The notes beneath the pieces were generated by a model. That model saw only the letters and a program-made list of their open reading frames with translations, was not told where the DNA came from and searched no databases. A program made the position numbers and the translations under genes. DNA of 47,276 nt from Chloroflexota bacterium (GTDB lineage: Bacteria; Chloroflexota; Limnocylindria; Limnocylindrales; CSP1-4): positions 1-47,276 of the forward strand of contig JAKAJU010000028.1 of the NCBI GenBank assembly GCA_021813655.1, given 5' to 3'. Positions 8,339 to 18,565 of the stretch are shown here, in pieces (the stretch's first letter is position 1; each line of letters starts with the position of its first letter).

Positions 8339-9886
8339 TCAGCGGACGTACGCGAGCGGGTTGACCCGGCTGCCGCCGCCCCACGGGTAGCCGATCCAGA
8401 CCTCGAAGTGGAGGTGCGGCCCGGTCGCCCACCCGGACTGGCCGAGCGAGCCGATGCGCTGGCCCGCGCCTACGGTCTGACCGGCGCCCACCGAGACCGA
8501 CGAGAGGTGGTTGTACGTCGTGTAGACCCCGTTGCCGTGGGAGATCCAGACCTGGTAGCCGCCGCCGTTCGAGCGCCAGCCGGCGAAGATGACCCGCCCG
8601 CCCGCAGCGGCCACGACCGGCGACCCGTACGAGCCCGCGATGTCGAGCGCCGGGTGGCCGTAGTGGTAGTACTGGCTGATGTAGTTGCCTCCGCCGGCGA
8701 CCGGCCAGTCCATCCGGCCCCCGCCATAGCGGACGGGACCGGACGGCGTCGTGTCGCCGCCGCCGTTGACGAAGTTGCCGCCGCCGCCCGGGTTCGAGTT
8801 CCCCGTGACGGTGCGCGGCCGCGCTGTCGGCTTGGGGGTGGGGTACGGGTTGCCGTACGCGCCGGGCACGAAGATCGTCTGGCCGATGAAGAGGGTGTCG
8901 TCCTTCAGGTCGTTCGCCTTCTGGACCTGCGCCGGATCGACCTCGTAGAGACGTGCGATCCGATCGAGCGAGTCGCCCTCCTTGACCTTCACGAGGATCC
9001 CGTCGTCCGGCGGGATCTTGAGCTTCATCCCGGGCTTGAGCGCGTCCTTGCTCTTGAGGTTGTTCGCCCACCAGAGAGTCATCATCTGGACGCGGAACTT
9101 CGCGGCGATGCCCGTGAGCGTGTCGCCGGGCTTCACGCGGTACGTCTTGACGATGCTCGCTGCGTCCGGGACGGACGTGTCCACCGCGATCGGCTTGAGG
9201 AGCGTGCCGTCGGCGAGGAATGCGCCCTGGCCGGATGCCGCGGGCACGGGCTCACCGGCGGGAGCAGGGGCCTCCTGGGTCAGCGCCGCCGCAGGAGCGC
9301 CCGCGATCCCGGCGTCGACGCCGACGAGCCCCCCGTCCGTGGTCGTGGTGCTCTGGCCTGCGCCGTCGGGGCCGGCGCCGTCCGATGCGATCGACCCGTC
9401 CATCGCGGTCCCGCCGACCGGGAGGCGCTGGGAGTAGCCCAGGCCGGACGTCGCGCCGATCGCCGCGGCTGAGCCCGTGGACGGGATGGCCGCCGTGACC
9501 AGCGCGAGGAGGACGAGACCGCCGACGAGGATGGCGATCGACCGATCCTGGCGGATGATGGCGCGCCCGAGGCCGGCCAGGGCAGCGCGGTAGCCGGACC
9601 TCCTCGGATCGAAGAGCGCGAGCTGGCCCGGGATCGGGCCGTGGAGACGGCGACCGGTGACGGGTCGCGCCCCGTTCCTGGCGTGGCGCGCCGCAGCGGG
9701 GCGGACGGCGGTCTCGGGGCGGGGCGCGAGGTGGAGCGCCCGGGTGGTGGTCGCGAGCACGCGACGCGGCCCAGTGGCGGCGCCATCGTCGAGGGGTCGC
9801 GGGGCGGGGTTCCCGTCGAGCGGGCCCGCGTGGCCGGTGGTTCGACGCGCGTGCGCGTCGGATCGCCCGGTCATGGGCTTATGCAA
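8339..9886 (-). CDS. LysM-M23 cell-wall endopeptidase
   Basis: This 515-residue protein is probably a membrane-anchored peptidoglycan endopeptidase. It has a basic cytoplasmic N-terminus, one membrane segment near residue 160 (ILVGGLVLLALVTAAIP), a low-complexity spacer, two LysM domains (YRVKPGDTLTGIAAKF and VKVKEGDSLDRIARLY) and a C-terminal M23 domain. The M23 zinc ligands are visible as HPALD and HLHFE, so it should be catalytically active. The start is TTG 9886, with GGAG 6 nt upstream; an ATG four codons later is less well placed. It likely remodels the wall during growth. Confidence 0.92.
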   Translation of the reverse strand: MHKPMTGRSDAHARRTTGHAGPLDGNPAPRPLDDGAATGPRRVLATTTRALHLAPRPETAVRPAAARHARNGARPVTGRRLHGPIPGQLALFDPRRSGYRAALAGLGRAIIRQDRSIAILVGGLVLLALVTAAIPSTGSAAAIGATSGLGYSQRLPVGGTAMDGSIASDGAGPDGAGQSTTTTDGGLVGVDAGIAGAPAAALTQEAPAPAGEPVPAASGQGAFLADGTLLKPIAVDTSVPDAASIVKTYRVKPGDTLTGIAAKFRVQMMTLWWANNLKSKDALKPGMKLKIPPDDGILVKVKEGDSLDRIARLYEVDPAQVQKANDLKDDTLFIGQTIFVPGAYGNPYPTPKPTARPRTVTGNSNPGGGGNFVNGGGDTTPSGPVRYGGGRMDWPVAGGGNYISQYYHYGHPALDIAGSYGSPVVAAAGGRVIFAGWRSNGGGYQVWISHGNGVYTTYNHLSSVSVGAGQTVGAGQRIGSLGQSGWATGPHLHFEVWIGYPWGGGSRVNPLAYVR

Positions 9887-10152
9887 TACGGTCTCCTGCT
9901 TCGGGCGGGCGCGAGAACGAGATCGGCGCTACGGGGAAGCGCCGCCCTGGGACGCGGTATGCAGCTGGTCCTGTAGACGCGTTGCCGTATCCCACCCGCC
10001 TGAGCGGTGGGAGCGCTGGAGTGCGCCCGAAGGGTACCAGACGCGGACGAGCGCCGCCAGATCGTCCCGCCAGCGCGCCTTGGCGACCTCGTCGACGCAC
10101 CTCCCGGACGACTGGCAGTCGGGCCGACCGCCGGGGCACCCTGGCGCGAAGG
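9887..10152 (-). other. rho-peptidase intergenic region with folded leader
   Basis: No convincing gene lies here. On the minus strand TACCCT (10031-10036) is a possible -10 box for the peptidase gene, giving a leader of about 135 nt. That leader contains a hairpin at 9990-10010 (CCCACCCGC against GCGGTGGG) and a longer pairing of GGGATACGG with CCGCGTCCC flanking it downstream. I compared it from memory with the c-di-AMP (ydaO) riboswitch, which often precedes such peptidase genes, and did not find its conserved core. Confidence 0.35.
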
Positions 10153-11535
10153 TCACGCGTCCCTGGCGTCGACGCTCTTCGTCAGGGTCGTGAGGAACTG
10201 CGCGTTCGTCTCGGTCTTGGCGAGGCGGTTGAGCAGGAGCTCGATGCCCTCGTTCGTCCCGACCGCCGACAGCATCCGCCGCATCGTCCAGACCATCTTC
10301 AGGGTGGGCTCCTCGAGGAGGAGCTCCTCGCGGCGGGTGCCCGACCGCTGGACATCGATCGACGGGAAGATGCGCTTCTCCGAGAGCTTCCGGTCGAGGA
10401 TGAGCTCGCTGTTGCCCGTGCCCTTGAACTCCTCGTAGACGACGTCGTCCATGCGGGAGCCGGTGTCGACGAGGCAGGTCGCGATGATCGTGAGCGAACC
10501 GCCCTCCTCGAGGTTCCGGGCGGCGCCGAAGAAGCGCTTGGGCGGGTACAGCGCGATCGGATCGATGCCGCCCGACAGCGTCCGGCCCGAGGGCGGCAGA
10601 GCGAGGTTGTATGCGCGCGCGAGGCGGGTGATCGAGTCGAGGAGGATGACGACGTCCCGTCCGGTCTCGACCTGGCGCTTCGCGATCTCGAGCGCCATCT
10701 CCGCGACGTGCGTGTGGTTCTCAGTGGGCTCGTCGAAGGTCGAGCTGATGACCTCGCCCTTCACGCTCCGGCGCATGTCCGTGACCTCCTCCGGGCGCTC
10801 GCCGATGAGCGCGACCATGAGGAGGATCTCGGGGTAGTTCGCCGTGATCCCGTTCGCGATGTTCTTGAGGAGCATCGTCTTGCCGGCCTTCGGCGGGCTG
10901 ACGATGAGGGCGCGCTGACCCTTGCCGATCGGGTTGACGAGGTTGACGAGCCGCTGCGACAGGTTCTTCGGGTCGCTCTCGAGGTTGAGCAGATCGTCGG
11001 GGTGGATCGGGGTCAGGTCGCCGAAGTTGGGGCGGCGGCGGGCGGTATCGGGGTCGACGCCGTTCACGAGATCGACGCGGAGCATCCCCCAGTACTTCTC
11101 GCCCTCGCGCGGCGCGCGGATCGAGCCGGCGACGCGATCGCCGATCCGCAGGCCGAACCGCCGGACCTGGCTCGAGCTGACGTAGACGTCGTCGGGCGTG
11201 GGCATGAGCCCGTGACGGCGGAGGAAGCCGTACCCCTCGTCGACGATGTCGAGGATGCCCGTCGCGTAGGCGTGCCCGGCGCGCTCGCTCTGGCGCTGGA
11301 GGATCCGCTCGACGAGATCGTCCTTCCGGTCGGCGCCGGCCGGCTCGATCTCCATCTCGCGGCCCATCGCCCGCAGCTCGGCCATGCCCATGCCGCGCAG
11401 CTCGAGCAGGCCGATCTCGTTGGCGGATTCCTGCTCGGCGAGCTCGTCGTGGTCAGGACCCACGAGCCGCTGGCCCTGGCCGCGGCGGCGCGAACGACGA
11501 TTGCGGGAACGCTGTTCCGGTCCGATGGGAGGCAT
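10153..11535 (-). CDS. rho: Transcription termination factor Rho
   Basis: Rho is the hexameric RNA helicase that ends untranslated transcripts. The product of about 460 residues has a short basic N-terminal tail, the Rho N domain (LLELRGMGMAELRAMGREM), the cold-shock-like RNA-binding fold (GYGFLRR, DVYVSSSQVRRFGLRIGD) and the ATPase core with P-loop PPKAGKTMLL, the LIGERPEEVTDM loop and ILLDSITRLARAYN. I use ATG 11535; an in-frame GTG at 11550 is an alternative and neither has a strong ribosome site. A good promoter at 11626-11655 leaves a leader of about 70-85 nt, where Rho commonly autoregulates. Confidence 0.97.
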   Translation of the reverse strand: MPPIGPEQRSRNRRSRRRGQGQRLVGPDHDELAEQESANEIGLLELRGMGMAELRAMGREMEIEPAGADRKDDLVERILQRQSERAGHAYATGILDIVDEGYGFLRRHGLMPTPDDVYVSSSQVRRFGLRIGDRVAGSIRAPREGEKYWGMLRVDLVNGVDPDTARRRPNFGDLTPIHPDDLLNLESDPKNLSQRLVNLVNPIGKGQRALIVSPPKAGKTMLLKNIANGITANYPEILLMVALIGERPEEVTDMRRSVKGEVISSTFDEPTENHTHVAEMALEIAKRQVETGRDVVILLDSITRLARAYNLALPPSGRTLSGGIDPIALYPPKRFFGAARNLEEGGSLTIIATCLVDTGSRMDDVVYEEFKGTGNSELILDRKLSEKRIFPSIDVQRSGTRREELLLEEPTLKMVWTMRRMLSAVGTNEGIELLLNRLAKTETNAQFLTTLTKSVDARDA

Positions 11536-11625
11536 AGGGATGGGCTTCACCTGCGGGGTGCCCCGATGCGCGGAGGGGAAGGACGGCACGGGACGAGGCC
11601 GCGACGCACAGATGGGGCTGCCGTG

Positions 11626-11655
11626 AGGATACCCGCGGCGACTCTCGGGCGTCAA
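11626..11655 (-). promoter_or_regulatory. Sigma-70-type promoter of rho
   Basis: The minus strand reads TTGACG (11650-11655), an 18-nt spacer, then TATCCT (11626-11631). This is the best housekeeping promoter match in the first half of the window and points directly at rho. Confidence 0.7.
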
Positions 11656-11679
11656 CGGGGTAGGCACGGATCCGATCGG

Positions 11680-11815
11680 CCCCGGGTGCCACAGGGGCCC
11701 CGGGTGCCATGGGGGCCCCGGGTGCCATGGGGGCCCCGGGTGCCATGGGGGCCCCGGGTGCCATGGGGCCCCGGGTGCCATGGGGGCCCCGGGTGCCATG
11801 GGGGCCCCGGGTGGC
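11680..11815. repeat. 18-bp tandem repeat, 8 copies, upstream of rho
   Basis: The core CCCCGGGTGCCA starts at 11680, 11698, 11716, 11734, 11752, 11769, 11787 and 11805. The period is 18 bp except for one 17-bp step caused by a missing G. Each junction contains GGGGCCCC and CCATGG, both self-complementary, so the array can fold on either strand. The copy nearest rho differs (ACAG instead of ATGG). It lies between the transaldolase stop and the rho promoter. The 17-bp unit breaks any reading frame across the array, which argues against a protein repeat. Confidence 0.9.
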
Positions 11816-11873
11816 GGCTGGCTCGGGGGCGGTCGAGCCGTCAGGCCCGACCGCGCTGCGTCGCCGGTGCCGG

Positions 11874-12545
11874 TCAGTCCTTCGAGGCGGCCCCGAGCTC
11901 GGCCTGGACCTTCGCCCAGTCGGCCTTGAACTGCGCGATCCCCTTGTCGGTGAGGGGGTGGTGGACCATCTGCTGGAGCACCTTGAACGGGATCGTCGCG
12001 ATGTGCGCGCCCGCGAGCGCCGCGTCCGTGACGTGACGCGGGTGACGGACCGAGGCGGTGATCACCTCGGCGTCGAGGTCGTGCATGTTCACGATGTCCG
12101 ACAGCTCGCGGATCACCATCATGCCGTCCTCGTTGATGTCGTCGAGGCGGCCGACGAACGGCGAGAGGAAGCTGGCGCCGGCCTTGGCCGCGAGCAGCCC
12201 CTGGTTCGCCGTGAAGATGAGCGTGCAGTTCGTACGGATCCCCTCCTCGGCGAGTCGGGCGATCGCCTCGAGGCCCGGCTCGCACATGGGGATCTTCACG
12301 ACGATGTTCGGAGCGATCCGCGAGAAGTGGCGGCCCTCGGCGACCATCCCGTCGGCGTCGTCCGCGATCACCTCCGCCGAGACCGGCCCGGAGGTGAGCG
12401 TGCAGATCTCCTCGAGGAGCGCGTCGTAGCTCGTCTTGCCGACTTTCGCGTAGAGCGTCGGGTTCGTGGTGACGCCGTCGATGACGCCCCAGCGGACGCC
12501 GGTGCGGATCTCGGCGACGTCGGCGGTGTCAAGGAAGAGCTTCAT
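11874..12545 (-). CDS. FSA-type transaldolase / fructose-6-phosphate aldolase
   Basis: The product is a 223-residue single-domain class I aldolase of the TalC/FSA family. The strand FLDTADVAEI, the GVTTNPTL motif (N28) and the Schiff-base lysine K84 in NIVVKIPM are all present, as is the ANQGLLAAKAGASFLSPFVGRLDD segment typical of this group. It would supply the transaldolase step of the pentose phosphate pathway, which is otherwise missing from the operon at 37.9-47.1 kb. ATG 12545 has GAGG 8 nt upstream, and TACACT (12584-12589) is a likely -10. Short transaldolases and true FSA enzymes cannot be separated by eye. Confidence 0.93.
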   Translation of the reverse strand: MKLFLDTADVAEIRTGVRWGVIDGVTTNPTLYAKVGKTSYDALLEEICTLTSGPVSAEVIADDADGMVAEGRHFSRIAPNIVVKIPMCEPGLEAIARLAEEGIRTNCTLIFTANQGLLAAKAGASFLSPFVGRLDDINEDGMMVIRELSDIVNMHDLDAEVITASVRHPRHVTDAALAGAHIATIPFKVLQQMVHHPLTDKGIAQFKADWAKVQAELGAASKD

Positions 12546-12583
12546 GACGGCGACCTCAGGGAGAGCGGTGCGGAACGCCGGAG

Positions 12584-12589
12584 AGTGTA
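12584..12589 (-). promoter_or_regulatory. -10 box for the transaldolase gene
   Basis: TACACT on the minus strand lies 38 nt before the start codon; no good -35 is visible. The hairpin CGGGCG/CGCCCG (12602-12621) just upstream may end the pyrG transcript. Confidence 0.4.
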
Positions 12590-12601
12590 CGACGCGGGGC
12601 G

Positions 12602-12621
12602 CGGGCGGGCGGACTCGCCCG
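12602..12621 (-). terminator. Hairpin after pyrG
   Basis: CGGGCG pairs with CGCCCG around an 8-nt loop, 7 nt beyond the pyrG stop. It has no T-run; termination here is an inference from position. Confidence 0.35.
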
Positions 12622-12628
12622 TCCGGCC

Positions 12629-14368
<1,740 letters not shown>

Positions 14369-14489
14369 CCGAATCCGGCCGGCTCGCGCCAGATGTGCCT
14401 GCAGTGCGACGCGCGGACGTCCGGCGGCCGGGGGACGGCCCCGGGAGGCCGGCTCGGCCGGACAGCCCGCCGATGCGGCGACGCCCGGA

Positions 14490-15173
14490 TCAGGCCCGGG
14501 ACGACCGGAGGAGGAAGTGGCGGTAGCCCCACTCGCCGTTCGGGCCGGACTCCTGCGCCTCGTCGACGACCGCGAGCCCTTCCGCCGCCAGCCAGCCGAG
14601 GACCCGGTCGCGGCCGGGGTAGTAGTGGTAGCCGGCGACGTCACCCTCGATCACCTCGCCGCGGACCGCGGGGAGCCCGCGCGCGGCGAGATCGGCGAAC
14701 GCCGCGCCGACGAGGTCGTCGCGGAGCTCCTCCACGGTCAGGTAGAGCGGTCCGCCCGGGCGGACCGCCCGCCGGAGGTTCGCGAGGACGATCGGCCAGT
14801 CCTCGGGCGGGACGTGCTCCATCGCGTCGATCGTCATCACCGCGTCGAACGCGGAATCGAACGCCATCTCCTGGAGCCCGAGCACCGCGAGGGAGACGGC
14901 GATCCCCTTCTTCGCGGCCTCGGCGAGCATCCCGGGCGACTGGTCGATCCCCGCGACCCGCCGACCCGCCGCGGCGACGGTCGCGAAGTACCTCCCGGTG
15001 CCGCATGGCGCGTCGAGGATGACGCCGCCCGGAGGGATCGTCGCGGCGAGCCGCGCGACGAAGCCGTCCTGGAGGGTCACGGGGTAGCGGCGGGAGTCGT
15101 AGTCGGCCGCGACGGCGTCGTACTCGGCGCGGGTGGCCGTCCGCCGCTCCGCGAGCCACGTCCGCCTGTCCAT
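14490..15173 (-). CDS. Class I SAM-dependent methyltransferase
   Basis: The 227-residue protein has the Rossmann methyltransferase motifs: motif I ILDAPCGTGRYF near residue 53, an acidic residue after strand 2 (AGIDQSPGML), motif III-like FDAVMTIDAMEHV and a post-III RRAVRPGGPLYLTVEE. The acceptor substrate cannot be inferred. It is the last of a run of eight minus-strand genes starting with the sugar-binding lipoprotein, 55 nt after the epimerase-like gene, so it may be transcribed with them. ATG 15173 has a purine-rich stretch upstream. Confidence 0.85.
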   Translation of the reverse strand: MDRRTWLAERRTATRAEYDAVAADYDSRRYPVTLQDGFVARLAATIPPGGVILDAPCGTGRYFATVAAAGRRVAGIDQSPGMLAEAAKKGIAVSLAVLGLQEMAFDSAFDAVMTIDAMEHVPPEDWPIVLANLRRAVRPGGPLYLTVEELRDDLVGAAFADLAARGLPAVRGEVIEGDVAGYHYYPGRDRVLGWLAAEGLAVVDEAQESGPNGEWGYRHFLLRSSRA

Positions 15174-15228
15174 CGGGCGCCCCCTCTGCTTCCGGGCGAC
15201 GCGCGAGGGGCGTCGCCTGCGTTCCTCC

Positions 15229-16233
15229 CTACCGGACGATGACGAGGTCGCCCAGCCGGTCCACGGACGCGACCGCGTCGAGCCCTGCGTGGAGCGCGAA
15301 GGCGACCTCCGTCTCGATCGATCCGCCCGGTGCGAGGATCCGTGCCTGTCCGGTCACCATCGCCTCGTCCACCTGCTGCGGGTGGCTCGTCCACGGCTCG
15401 AGCGCGACGTGGTGATGGCCGCGCCAGCCGCCGTAGACCTGCCACAGCCACGCGTGGCGGAAGACGGACGCGTCGAAGGTCAGCGCCACCCCCCTGCGTG
15501 CCACCGTGTCCGTCAGCGCGAGCCAGCCCGACGGCAGGTCCGTCGCCCAGTGCCCGGCGAAGACCGCGGCCTCCCGTGGGCGGACGCGTCGCATGTCGCG
15601 CCGCCCGCCCTCGGCAGCGGGGTCGGGGAGCCAGGGCCACACGTACGTCCAGCCGGCCTCGCCCATCGACGGGTCCGACGAGACCCCGACGAGAACGTCG
15701 CGCGCCGGCAGGTCGATCCGGTGATCCGGCGTCACGGCGAAGGCCGGGTGGATCCCCCACGTGTACGGGAGCGGCCGGACATCGAGGTTGTCGATCCTGT
15801 ACCGGGCGCGGAGGACGGGAGCGTCGCCCTGGAGCACGAGCGTCCGCGTCATCCTCGCCGGAGCCACGGTGGCGTGGCCCACGGCGCGGATCGACGCCTC
15901 GCCGCCGCCCGCGGCGAGCGACGCGGCCCACGGAACGCACCACATCTCCCCCATGTACGGCAGGGGCTCGTCGTGGAGGACGCCACGGTCGCCGCTGGGG
16001 AAGATCTCGTCCCAGCCGCCGCTCCACCAGTCGTCGAAGTACGCCCCGTACGGCGCAGGGCGCGGCGTCGTCCGTGGGTTGTGCCACAGGAGGTCCGTGC
16101 CCGCCTCCCTGTCCACGACCTCGTGGATGTGCCCACCGAGCGCCGGGAGGACCGTGACGCGGAGCGCCGCGTTCTCGAGGACGAGGGCGTCGAGGCCGTC
16201 GAGGACGGTCTCGCGAGCTAGCGGGCCGGCCAT
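15229..16233 (-). CDS. Aldose 1-epimerase-like (galactose mutarotase fold) protein
   Basis: The 334-residue protein resembles aldose-1-epimerase-family proteins: it opens with VTVLPALGGHIHEVVDREAG (the strand pair that begins the mutarotase fold), has a WWSGGWDEIFPSGD segment, PYTWGIHPAFAV with the likely catalytic histidine, and HHHVALEPW. These proteins interconvert sugar anomers or only bind sugars. In this operon it could equilibrate the imported sugar before isomerase or dehydrogenase action. GGAG lies 7 nt before ATG 16233. The exact subfamily is uncertain. Confidence 0.75.
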   Translation of the reverse strand: MAGPLARETVLDGLDALVLENAALRVTVLPALGGHIHEVVDREAGTDLLWHNPRTTPRPAPYGAYFDDWWSGGWDEIFPSGDRGVLHDEPLPYMGEMWCVPWAASLAAGGGEASIRAVGHATVAPARMTRTLVLQGDAPVLRARYRIDNLDVRPLPYTWGIHPAFAVTPDHRIDLPARDVLVGVSSDPSMGEAGWTYVWPWLPDPAAEGGRRDMRRVRPREAAVFAGHWATDLPSGWLALTDTVARRGVALTFDASVFRHAWLWQVYGGWRGHHHVALEPWTSHPQQVDEAMVTGQARILAPGGSIETEVAFALHAGLDAVASVDRLGDLVIVR

Positions 16234-16312
16234 CGCTGGTCTCCGGCGGTCGGCTGCGACCCGCGCGACGCGCGCGCCCTGCCCGCCGCCGCGTCGCCTG
16301 CACGACGGGCGC

Positions 16313-17686
16313 TCACGCCCCGGCCCCCGGCGCAGCGGGGAGTCCCGGCAGCACGGCATCGCACGCGTCGCCCACGATCGAGACGATCTCGTCCACCTCC
16401 GCATCGGTGAGGATGAGAGGCGGCGCGAGGACGAGCATCCAGTGGCTCGCCCGGAGGAGGAGGCCGCGCTTCCGCGCCTCGTCACGGACCCGGACGCCGA
16501 TATCGACCGTCGCGGGGAAGCGCGCGCGGCTCCCGCGATCGGCGACGAACTCCACGCCCACCAGGAGACCGCGGCCGCGGACGTCGCCGATCGCGGGATG
16601 GCGCTCCGCGACGGCGGCCAGGCCGGCCTGGAGGCGCTCACCGCGCGCCGCTGCCCGCTTCGCGAGCCCCTTCTCGCGCAGCTCGGCGATCGCCGCGAGA
16701 CCGATGGCGCAGGCGACCGGGTTCGCACCGTACGTGTGGCCGCTGTGGAACTGGACGAGGTCGCGGGGATCGCCCCAGAACGGGCGGGCGACGTCGGCGG
16801 TCATGACCACCGCCGAGAGAGGGGCGTAGCCGCCCGACATCCCCTTGCCGAGGCACATGATGTCGGGCCACGTCGCGAAGAGCTCCGACGCGAAGGTCGT
16901 CCCGACCCGGCCGAAGGCCGTGATGATCTCGTCGAAGATCAGCAGGATCCCGTACCGGTCGCACAGCTCGCGCAGGCCGGGCAGGTAGCCGTCCGGCGGG
17001 ATGACGACGCCCGCCGACATGAGGATGGGCTCGGTGATGAGCGCCGCGATCGTCCCGGGCCCCTCGAGCTCGATGGCCTCCTCGACGAGGCGCAGGTACG
17101 TGGCGGCCAGCCGGTCGGGGGTCATCGCCCACGGGGCCGCGTCGAAGGGCGGCCGATACGGGTCGGGCGTGTGGAGATGGACGAACCCTCCCGCCAGCGG
17201 CTCGTACGGGGCGCGCCACGCCGGCCAGCCGCCGGCGGCCACGGCGTTGCCGGTCCCGCCGTGGTAGGACCGGTAGTGGGAGAGGATCTTGTAGCGGCCC
17301 GCCTGTCCGGTCTGCTTGTGGTACTGGCGGGCGATCTTCATCGCGTTCTCGGTCGCCTCGCTGCCGCCCGAGAAGAGCTTCACGACGGCGTACCGGTCGG
17401 GGAGCATCCCGAGGAGCGTCTCCACGAGCTCGAGCGCGCGGTCGTTCGTCGCCATCGTGGGCGCCGCCATCGCGAGGCGGTGGAGCTGCGCCGCGCCGGC
17501 GTCCGCGAGGCGCGCGTCGCCATGGCCGAGGCTCGCGCAGAAGGTCCCCGAGAGGCCGTCGATGTAGGTCCGGCCCTCCACGTCGGTCACGCGGATGCCC
17601 GCGCCGCTGGTGAGGACGAGCGGATCCTCGGCGAACGCCTTCATCTGCGCGAAGTCGACCATCGTCCGCGCGACCCGTTCCTGCAT
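16313..17686 (-). CDS. Class III PLP-dependent aminotransferase
   Basis: The 457-residue product is a full-length fold-type I omega-aminotransferase. Visible landmarks are KLFSGGSEATENAMKIAR (cofactor phosphate cup), HYRSYHGGT, LIFDEIITAFGR (the cofactor aspartate) and CLGKGMSGGY with the Schiff-base lysine. Relatives move amino groups between amines or beta-amino acids and pyruvate or 2-oxoglutarate. Its place after a dehydrogenase in a sugar operon suggests it aminates an aldehyde or ketone product, or acts on an amino-sugar fragment. ATG 17686 has GGAGG 6 nt upstream; it follows the SDR gene by 38 nt. Confidence 0.88.
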   Translation of the reverse strand: MQERVARTMVDFAQMKAFAEDPLVLTSGAGIRVTDVEGRTYIDGLSGTFCASLGHGDARLADAGAAQLHRLAMAAPTMATNDRALELVETLLGMLPDRYAVVKLFSGGSEATENAMKIARQYHKQTGQAGRYKILSHYRSYHGGTGNAVAAGGWPAWRAPYEPLAGGFVHLHTPDPYRPPFDAAPWAMTPDRLAATYLRLVEEAIELEGPGTIAALITEPILMSAGVVIPPDGYLPGLRELCDRYGILLIFDEIITAFGRVGTTFASELFATWPDIMCLGKGMSGGYAPLSAVVMTADVARPFWGDPRDLVQFHSGHTYGANPVACAIGLAAIAELREKGLAKRAAARGERLQAGLAAVAERHPAIGDVRGRGLLVGVEFVADRGSRARFPATVDIGVRVRDEARKRGLLLRASHWMLVLAPPLILTDAEVDEIVSIVGDACDAVLPGLPAAPGAGA

Positions 17687-17724
17687 CCGAAGCCTCCGTA
17701 CGTCCGGCGCCGGCGCCGCCCTTC

Positions 17725-18522
17725 CTAGAGCTCGTAGATCCGCGCGGTGATCGCACCGTCCACGACGATCTCGCTGCCGCTGACGAACGATGCATCGTCG
17801 GAGGCGAGGAAGACCGCGATCCGTGCGATCTCGTCGGTCGATGCGATCCGGCGGACCGGGTACTCGTGCTCGACCCGCGCCCGGAAGGCGGCCGGGTCGT
17901 CGTGCGCGGCGAAGAACGCACGGTTGAGCTCCGTGTCCACGTCGCCGGGGCAGATCGCGTTCGCGCGGATCCCGTGCGGGCCGTACGCGGTCGCGACGCT
18001 CTTCGTATAGCCGATGATCGCGGCCTTCGTCGCCCCGTAGACGGGCAGGAGCGGGTCGGCGGAGAACGCGTTGACGGACGACATGTTCACGATCGCGCCG
18101 GTGCCCTGCCGGACCATCGCCGGGAGGACCTCGCGGCAGAAGAGGACGCAGCCGAGGAGGTTCGTGTCCACGATCCGGTGGAAGTCCTCGACGGTGACAT
18201 CCGCCGCGAGCGCCTCCTTCTGGACGGCCGCGTTGTTGACCAGCACGTCGATGCGCCCGTGGGCGGCGAGCACGGCGGCGACGGTGCGGCGCACCTGCGC
18301 CTCGTCGGATACGTCGCAGCTCACGAACGCGAACGAGCCGCCCGTGCCCGCCGACCGCACCGCTGCCACGATCGCCTCGCCCGTCTCGAGGCCGGCCTCT
18401 TCGAGGACGTCGACGCCCGTGACGTGAGCGCCCTCGAGCACGAAGGCGCGCGCGATGGCCGCGCCGATGCCGCGCGCCGTGCCCGTCACGATCGCCGTGC
18501 GCCCTGCGAGCCTTCCGTCCAC
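17725..18522 (-). CDS. SDR-family sugar or alcohol dehydrogenase
   Basis: The 265-residue protein is a classical short-chain dehydrogenase with TGTARGIG (residues 13-20) for NAD(P), VLVNNAAV, the serine in NMSSVNAF and the YGATK catalytic pair. An acidic residue follows strand 2 (VTGVDV), which favours NAD over NADP. The likely job is oxidation of the imported sugar or of the aldehyde released by the aldolase. GTG 18522 has GGAGG 5 nt upstream. Confidence 0.9.
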   Translation of the reverse strand: MDGRLAGRTAIVTGTARGIGAAIARAFVLEGAHVTGVDVLEEAGLETGEAIVAAVRSAGTGGSFAFVSCDVSDEAQVRRTVAAVLAAHGRIDVLVNNAAVQKEALAADVTVEDFHRIVDTNLLGCVLFCREVLPAMVRQGTGAIVNMSSVNAFSADPLLPVYGATKAAIIGYTKSVATAYGPHGIRANAICPGDVDTELNRAFFAAHDDPAAFRARVEHEYPVRRIASTDEIARIAVFLASDDASFVSGSEIVVDGAITARIYEL

Positions 18523-18565
18523 TCCCGCCTCCGATCGGCCGATCCGCTGCCGTCCCGGGCGTCCG

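Noticed and set aside
9929-10156. 75-codon minus-strand frame starting in a GTGA overlap with the rho stop
   Set aside because: The overlap is suggestive, but the second half loses the codon bias of real genes here, the product is unfamiliar, and it covers a folded leader with its own -10 box.
11680-11815. Repeat array considered as a CRISPR or as a protein repeat
   Set aside because: There are no spacers: the 18-bp units abut directly. One unit is 17 bp, which breaks the MAPGAP-type frame, and no start, ribosome site or domain supports translation.
9982-12036. 684-codon plus-strand frame antisense to rho
   Set aside because: It mirrors rho codons and is rich in Arg, Asp, Glu and Val without any domain, a typical high-GC antisense shadow.
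10451-12285. Long open frame extending rho upstream to 12285
   Set aside because: It only crosses the tandem repeat and the antisense of the transaldolase in a shadow frame; the promoter at 11626-11655 lies inside it.
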